Assembly: GCA_946811695.1 (NCBI GenBank)
Contig: OX328126.1
Coordinates: 1,034,009 to 1,098,008, forward strand
From: Gonocerus acuteangulatus
Lineage: Eukaryota; Arthropoda; Insecta; Hemiptera; Coreidae
Length of the DNA: 64,000 nucleotides
Reading direction: 5' to 3'
Positions 57,499-64,000 of the stretch are shown piece after piece. Below the pieces are notes generated by a model. That model was not told the origin of the DNA and did no database searches. It saw only the letters and a list, made by a program, of their open reading frames with translations. Position 1 is the first letter of the stretch. Every line of letters starts with the position of its first letter. The position numbers were made by a program, and so were the translations under genes.

Positions 57499-60400
57499 AC
57501 TAAAATGGTTTAGGGCAAGATAGCTCGGAAGAAATAGAATGCTTCGTCAATAAAATGGTTTAGGGCAAGATAGCTCGGAAGAAATAGAATGCTTCGTCAA
57601 TAAAATGGGTTAGGGCAAGATAGCTCGGAAGAAATAAAATGCTTTGTCAATAAAATGGGTTAGGGCAAGATAGCTCGGAAGAAATAGAATGCTTTGTCAA
57701 TAAAATGGTTTAGGGCAAGATAGCTCGGAAGAAATAGAATGCTTCGTCAATAAAATGGGTTAGGGCAAGATAGCTCGGAAGAAATAAAATGCTTTGTCAA
57801 TAAAATGGTTTAGGGCAAGATAGCTCGGAAGAAATAGAATGCTTCGTCAATAAAATGGGTTAGGGCAAGATAGCTCGGAAGAAATAAAATGCTTTGTCAA
57901 TAAAATGGTTTAGGGCAAGATAGCTCGGAAGAAATAGAATGCTTCGTCAATAAAATGGGTTAGGGCAAGATAGCTCGGAAGAAATAGAATGCTTTGTCAA
58001 TAAAATGGTTTAGGGCAAGATAGCTCGGAAGAAATAGAATGCTTCGTCAATAAAATGGGTTAGGGCAAGATAGCTCGGAAGAAATAGAATGCTTCGTCAA
58101 TAAAATGGGTTAGGGCAAGATAGCTCGGAAGAAATAGAATGCTTTGTCAATAAAATGGTTTAGGGCAAGATAGCTCGGAAGAAATAGAATGCTTCGTCAA
58201 TAAAATGGGTTAGGGCAAGATAGCTCGGAAGAAATAGAATGCTTCGTCAATAAAATGGTTTAGGGCAAGATAGCTCGGAAGAAATAGAATGCTTTGTCAA
58301 TAAAATGGGTTAGGGCAAGATAGCTCGGAAGAAATAGAATGCTTCGTCAATAAAATGGTTTAGGGCAAGATAGCTCGGAAGAAATAGAATGCTTTGTCAA
58401 TAAAATGGGTTAGGGCAAGATAGCTCGGAAGAAATAGAATGCTTCGTCAATAAAATGGGTTAGGGCAAGATAGCTCGGAAGAAATAGAATGCTTCGTCAA
58501 TAAAATGGGTTAGGGCAAGATAGCTCGGAAGAAATAGAATGCTTCGTCAATAAAATGGTTTAGGGCAAGATAGCTCGGAAGAAATAGAATGCTTCGTCAA
58601 TAAAATGGGTTAGGGCAAGATAGCTCGGAAGAAATAGAATGCTTCGTCAATAAAATGGTTTAGGGCAAGATAGCTCGGAAGAAATAGAATGCTTTGTCAA
58701 TAAAATGGGTTAGGGCAAGATAGCTCGGAAGAAATAGAATGCTTCGTCAATAAAATGGTTTAGGGCAAGATAGCTCGGAAGAAATAGAATGCTTTGTCAA
58801 TAAAATGGGTTAGGGCAAGATAGCTCGGAAGAAATAGAATGCTTCGTCAATAAAATGGGTTAGGGCAAGATAGCTCGGAAGAAATAGAATGCTTCGTCAA
58901 TAAAATGGGTTAGGGCAAGATAGCTCGGAAGAAATAGAATGCTTCGTCAATAAAATGGTTTAGGGCAAGATAGCTCGGAAGAAATACAATGCTTCGTCAA
59001 TAAAATGGTTTAGGGCAAGATAGCTCGGAAGAAATAAAATGCTTCGTCAATAAAATGGGTTAGGGCAAGATAGCTCGGAAGAAATAGAATGCTTCGTCAA
59101 TAAAATGGGTTAGGGCAAGATAGCTCGGAAGAAATAGAATGCTTCGTCAATAAAATGGTTTAGGGCAAGATAGCTCGGAAGAAATAAAATGCTTCGTCAA
59201 TAAAATGGTTTAGGGCAAGATAGCTCGGAAGAAATAGAATGCTTCGTCAATAAAATGGTTTAGGGCAAGATAGCTCGGAAGAAATAGAATGCTTCGTCAA
59301 TAAAATGGGTTAGGGCAAGATAGCTCGGAAGAAATAGAATGCTTCGTCAATAAAATGGTTTAGGGCAAGATAGCTCGGAAGAAATAGAATGCTTCGTCAA
59401 TAAAATGGTTTAGGGCAAGATAGCTCGGAAGAAATAAAATGCTTCGTCAATAAAATGGGTTAGGGCAAGATAGCTCGGAAGAAATAAAATGCTTCGTCAA
59501 TAAAATGGTTTAGGGCAAGATAGCTCGGAAGAAATAGAATGCTTCGTCAATAAAATGGGTTAGGGCAAGATAGCTCGGAAGAAATAGAATGCTTCGTCAA
59601 TAAAATGGGTTAGGGCAAGATAGCTCGGAAGAAATAGAATGCTTCGTCAATAAAATGGGTTAGGGCAAGATAGCTCGGAAGAAATAGAATGCTTCGTCAA
59701 TAAAATGGTTTAGGGCAAGATAGCTCGGAAGAAATAGAATGCTTCGTCAATAAAATGGGTTAGGGCAAGATAGCTCGGAAGAAATAGAATGCTTCGTCAA
59801 TAAAATGGGTTAGGGCAAGATAGCTCGGAAGAAATAGAATGCTTCGTCAATAAAATGGTTTAGGGCAAGATAGCTCGGAAGAAATAGAATGCTTTGTCAA
59901 TAAAATGGTTTAGGGCAAGATAGCTCGGAAGAAATAGAATGCTTCGTCAATAAAATGGGTTAGGGCAAGATAGCTCGGAAGAAATAGAATGCTTCGTCAA
60001 TAAAATGGTTTAGGGCAAGATAGCTCGGAGGAAATAGAATGCTTCGTCAATAAAATGGTTTAGGGCAAGATAGCTCGGAAGAAATAGAATGCTTTGTCAA
60101 TAAAATGGGTTAGGGCAGGATAGCTCGGAAGAAATAGAATGCTTCGTCAATAAAATGGTTTAGGGCAAGATAGCTCGGAAGAAATAGAATGCTTTGTCAA
60201 TAAAATGGGTTAGGGCAAGATAGCTCGGAAGAAATAGAATGCTTCGTCAATAAAATGGTTTAGGGCAAGATAGCTCGGAAGAAATAGAATGCTTCGTCAA
60301 TAAAATGGGTTAGGGCAAGATAGCTCGGAAGAAATAGAATGCTTTGTCAATAAAATGGTTTAGGGCAAGATAGCTCGGAAGAAATAGAATGCTTTGTCAA

Positions 60401-62857
60401 TAAAATGGGTTAGGGCAAGATAGCTCGGAAGAAATAGAATGCTTCGTCAATAAAATGGTTTAGGGCAAGATAGCTCGGTAGAAATAGAATGCTTCGTCAA
60501 TAAAATGGTTTAGGGCAAGATAGCTCGGAAGAAATAGAATGCTTTGTCAATAAAATGGGTTAGGGCAAGATAGCTCGGAAGAAATAGAATGCTTCGTCAA
60601 TAAAATGGTTTAGGGCAAGATAGCTCGGAAGAAATAGAATGCTTCGTCAATAAAATGGTTTAGGGCAAGATAGCTCGGAAGAAATAGAATGCTTCGTCAA
60701 TAAAATGGTTTAGGGCAAGATAGCTCGGAAGAAATAGAATGCTTCGTCAATAAAATGGTTTAGGGCAAGATAGCTCGGAAGAAATAGAATGCTTTGTCAA
60801 TAAAATGGGTTAGGGCAAGATAGCTCGGAAGAAATAGAATGCTTCGTCAATAAAATGGGTTAGGGCAAGATAGCTCGGAAGAAATAGAATGCTTCGTCAA
60901 TAAAATGGGTTAGGGCAAGATAGCTCGGAAGAAATAGAATGCTTCGTCAATAAAATGGTTTAGGGCAAGATAGCTCGGAAGAAATAGAATGCTTCGTCAA
61001 TAAAATGGTTTAGGGCAAGATAGCTCGGAAGAAATAAAATGCTTCGTCAATAAAATGGGTTAGGTCAAGATAGCTCGGAAGAAATAGAATGCTTCGTCAA
61101 TAAAATGGTTTAGGGCAAGATAGCTCGGAAGAAATAAAATGCTTCGTCAATAAAATGGGTTAGGGCAAGATAGCTCGGAAGAAATAGAATGCTTCGTCAA
61201 TAAAATGGTTTAGGGCAAGATAGCTCGGAAGAAATAGAATGCTTTGTCAATAAAATGGTTTAGGGCAAGATAGCTCGGAAGAAATAGAATGCTTCGTCAA
61301 TAAAATGGTTTAGGGCAAGATAGCTCGGAAGAAATAGAATGCTTTGTCAATAAAATGGGTTAGGGCAAGATAGCTCGGAAGAAATAGAATGCTTCGTCAA
61401 TAAAATGGTTTAGGGCAAGATAGCTCGGAAGAAATAGAATGCTTTGTCAATAAAATGGGTTAGGGCAAGATAGCTCGGAAGAAATAGAATGCTTCGTCAA
61501 TAAAATGGTTTAGGGCAAGATAGCTCGGAAGAAATAGAATGCTTCGTCAATAAAATGGTTTAGGGCAAGATAGCTCGGAAGAAATAGAATGCTTTGTCAA
61601 TAAAATGGGTTAGGGCAAGATAGCTCGGAAGAAATAGAATGCTTCGTCAATAAAATGGTTTAGGGCAAGATAGCTCGGAAGAAATAAAATGCTTCGTCAA
61701 TAAAATGGTTTAGGGCAAGATAGCTCGGAAGAAATAGAATGCTTCGTCAATAAAATGGTTTAGGGCAAGATAGCTCGGAAGAAATAGAATGCTTCGTCAA
61801 TAAAATGGTTTAGGGCAAGATAGCTCGGAAGAAATAGAATGCTTTGTCAATAAAATGGGTTAGGGCAAGATAGCTCGGAAGAAATAGAATGCTTTGTCAA
61901 TAAAATGGGTTAGGGCAAGATAGCTCGGAAGAAATAGAATGCTTCGTCAATAAAATGGTTTAGGGCAAGATAGCTCGGAAGAAATAGAATGCTTCGTCAA
62001 TAAAATGGTTTAGGGCAAGATAGCTCGGAAGAAATAGAATGCTTCGTCAATAAAATGGGTTAGGGCAAGATAGCTCGGAAGAAATAGAATGCTTTGTCAA
62101 TAAAATGGGTTAGGGCAAGATAGCTCGGAAGAAATAGAATGCTTCGTCAATAAAATGGTTTAGGGCAAGATAGCTCGGAAAAAATAGAATGCTTCGTCAA
62201 TAAAATGGGTTAGGGCAAGATAGCTCGGAAGAAATAGAATGCTTTGTCAATAAAATGGGTTAGGGCAAGATAGCTCGGAAGAAATAGAATGCTTTGTCAA
62301 TAAAATGGGTTAGGGCAAGATAGCTCGGAAGAAATAGAATGCTTCGTCAATAAAATGGTTTAGGGCAAGATAGCTCGGAAGAAATAGAATGCTTCGTCAA
62401 TAAAATGGTTTAGGGCAAGATAGCTCGGAAGAAATAGAATGCTTCGTCAATAAAATGGTTTAGGGCAAGATAGCTCGGAAGAAATAAAATGCTTCGTCAA
62501 TAAAATGGGTTAGGGCAAGATAGCTCGGAAGAAATAGAATGCTTCGTCAATAAAGTGGTTTAGGGCAAGATAGCTCGGAAGAAATAAAATGCTTCGTCAA
62601 TAAAATGGGTTAGGGCAAGATAGCTCGGAAGAAATAGAATGCTTCGTCAATAAAATGGTTTAGGGCAAGATAGCTCGGAAGAAATAGAATGCTTTGTCAA
62701 TAAAATGGGTTAGGGCAAGATAGCTCGGAAGAAATAGAATGCTTTGTCAATAAAATGGGTTAGGGCAAGATAGCTCGGAAGAAATAGAATGCTTTGTCAA
62801 TAAAATGGGTTAGGGCAAGATAGCTCGGAAGAAATAGAATGCTTTGTCAATAAAATG
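57499..62857. repeat. 50-bp satellite, about 107 copies
   Basis: Monomer taaaatggtttagggcaaga then tagctcggaagaaatagaat and gcttcgtcaa, step exactly 50 bp over 5.36 kb with no length variants seen. Three sites account for most variation: ggttt/gggtt, atagaat/ataaaat and gcttcg/gctttg, in recurring combinations. No frame is usable. Confidence 0.97.
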
Positions 62858-63214
62858 TCACAGCCTCAAATAGATGAAAATGGCTATTTGGGTCCTTTTA
62901 GTTTTAAGATAACAGAAAACCAGATTCGAAATGGAGTATTTCAAAAGAGAATGAAACATTTATATTTTATATAAAAACTAATGAAAATAATAGTATCGAC
63001 TGAAGAGCACTATTTTAGCTTCCATTATGTAGAAATCACAATTCTACATTCAACCATTTATGAGAATGTATTTTATGTGGAAGAATGTCTTATTTTCATT
63101 AACTACACACAATTAATTATCCATAATCCTATATTTTGCTCGCTATATGTTGGAGGTCTATCTGATACCCCTTGAGGAGTATTAAACATGCAGCTTACAC
63201 TCTTAATCCTAGAT
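62858..63214. other. Unclassified AT-rich sequence
   Basis: About 360 bp; the 64-codon frame at 62981-63175 has no recognised domain. Confidence 0.4.
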
Positions 63215-63310
63215 AACCTTCTGCAGACAGGGCCAAATCAAGACTGGCAGGATCAATCATGGCTACTGTAGATCAGCTGTTTAATATACATTCCTTCAGG
63301 GTAAATTTCC
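63215..63310 (+). repeat. Inverted repeat arm, right of the 50-bp satellite
   Basis: Inverted counterpart of 57219-57310. A one-base deletion near 63250 breaks the frame that is open in the left arm. Confidence 0.8.
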
Positions 63311-63848
63311 ATACTGGAGGCTGGGCTGAATGATCCATTTCAAAGCCCTAAATAAATAAATATCAATTTGCTAAAGAAATCATTGTATTTTTATTAAAGA
63401 AGCCGTTTTATTTTAAATATTCTCTATTAAGTTACAAAATATTTTACCGAGATTTTTAATTTCGTTTTTTAAATAAATGTATTTTTCCTTTTATTAATTA
63501 TATCTATATTTTATATTATTTTTCGTTTTATGGAATTTCTCTCTTCACCTTATATTTTAACTGTGTCAAAATTAAAAGCCCGTCACGCAGGAACTGCATT
63601 ACTAAACACATTCTTCAGAAAGACGTTACGCATCATTCATGAATAATTTGTCTAATATAATCTATATAAATTCAAAATAAACATAGTTTTAGTCTTTTCT
63701 ATTTCCAATCACCAACTGACTTATTATTAATTTTCATGTACATTTTATTCCAGCGTAAAACCCAACTTTTAATGGACCGATTTTTTTCTTCTACAAAACA
63801 CGTTTCTCATTGGTGAGATACCCTCATTGTTGAGGTAGACTCACAGCT
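63311..63848. other. Unclassified AT-rich sequence with an Element A end word
   Basis: aagcccgtcacgcaggaact then gcatta (63577-63602) matches the reversed Element A end (2674-2696). The rest is AT-rich with nothing recognised. Confidence 0.4.
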
Positions 63849-63849
63849 A

Positions 63850-63916
63850 TTAACCCTTGGTCCTGGTGGACCCCGCGACAGTGTAACTCTCTCTCACCTG
63901 GTCGACGGAGGGTTAA
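63850..63916. mobile_element. Possible tiny piggyBac-like MITE
   Basis: TTAA (63850-63853) then CCCT at the left and AGGG then TTAA (63913-63916) at the right enclose 59 bp. attaaccct and agggttaat are perfect 9-bp inverted ends. TTAA duplications with CCY/RGG ends are typical of piggyBac elements. The interior is GC-richer than the flanks. Very short, so the call is tentative. Confidence 0.35.
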
Positions 63917-64000
63917 TCTTATAATATCTTATTAAAAACAATAAAACTTTATTTTTTACAAAAATAAAAATATTAATACACCTCGAGATTAGATCCAACG

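Noticed and set aside
57499..62857. Interstitial telomere
   Set aside because: TTAGGG occurs only once per 50-bp monomer, not in tandem, and half the units differ at the base before it.

Overview
This is eukaryotic, AT-rich, non-coding DNA. No intact protein-coding gene can be supported anywhere in the 64 kb. The best clues to the host are a mariner relic, a Helitron with a canonical 3' end, and a 5S-rRNA-derived insertion whose surviving boxes read like arthropod 5S (gtccgatcacc and acttggatgggtgaccgc). An arthropod, perhaps an insect, is my best guess, but the sequence does not prove it.

By my hand tally about 42 kb, two thirds of the window, is tandem repeat: about 26 separate arrays with monomers from 15 to 221 bp. 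The largest are a 14.2-kb array of mixed 29- and 25-bp monomers (17889-32103), a 5.4-kb array of 50-bp monomers (57499-62857), a 4.0-kb array of 49-bp monomers (44088-48087), a 3.6-kb array of 42/40-bp monomers (52210-55772), a 2.6-kb array of 201/221/241-bp units with a nested 20-bp repeat (37122-39735), and a 2.4-kb array of 48/39-bp monomers (40392-42838). Nearly all long open frames run through arrays whose monomer is a multiple of 3 (15, 33, 42, 48/39 bp) or lacks stops over three turns (20 bp). They are open on both strands and are treated here as artefacts.

Between the arrays lie dispersed elements. 'Element A' (my name) is an unclassified repeat of more than 1 kb seen in at least a dozen copies or fragments. 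It carries a TA microsatellite at one fixed internal site and a conserved 27-bp imperfect hairpin near one end. 'Element B' is seen twice. Other insertions include a non-autonomous Helitron (33738-35818) sitting in the TA tract of an Element A copy, an internally deleted mariner that keeps only the DNA-binding half of its transposase (15461-15999), a PIF/Harbinger-like MITE with an empty site visible in a paralogue (6243-6417), retroposons with clear target-site duplications (1788-2088; 36670-36840; the 5S-derived 50318-50415), and a family of four sequences with a conserved CTGA-GAAGG / GCCGAAACGT hairpin.

The most striking theme is that at least six arrays are amplified from a short internal stretch of one of these dispersed elements, while an unamplified copy of the same stretch survives elsewhere in the window. 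The region looks like a place where transposon segments are repeatedly turned into satellites. One GC-rich stretch (49978-50193, minus strand) has consensus splice sites at both ends and a 72-codon open frame, and is the only candidate host exon.
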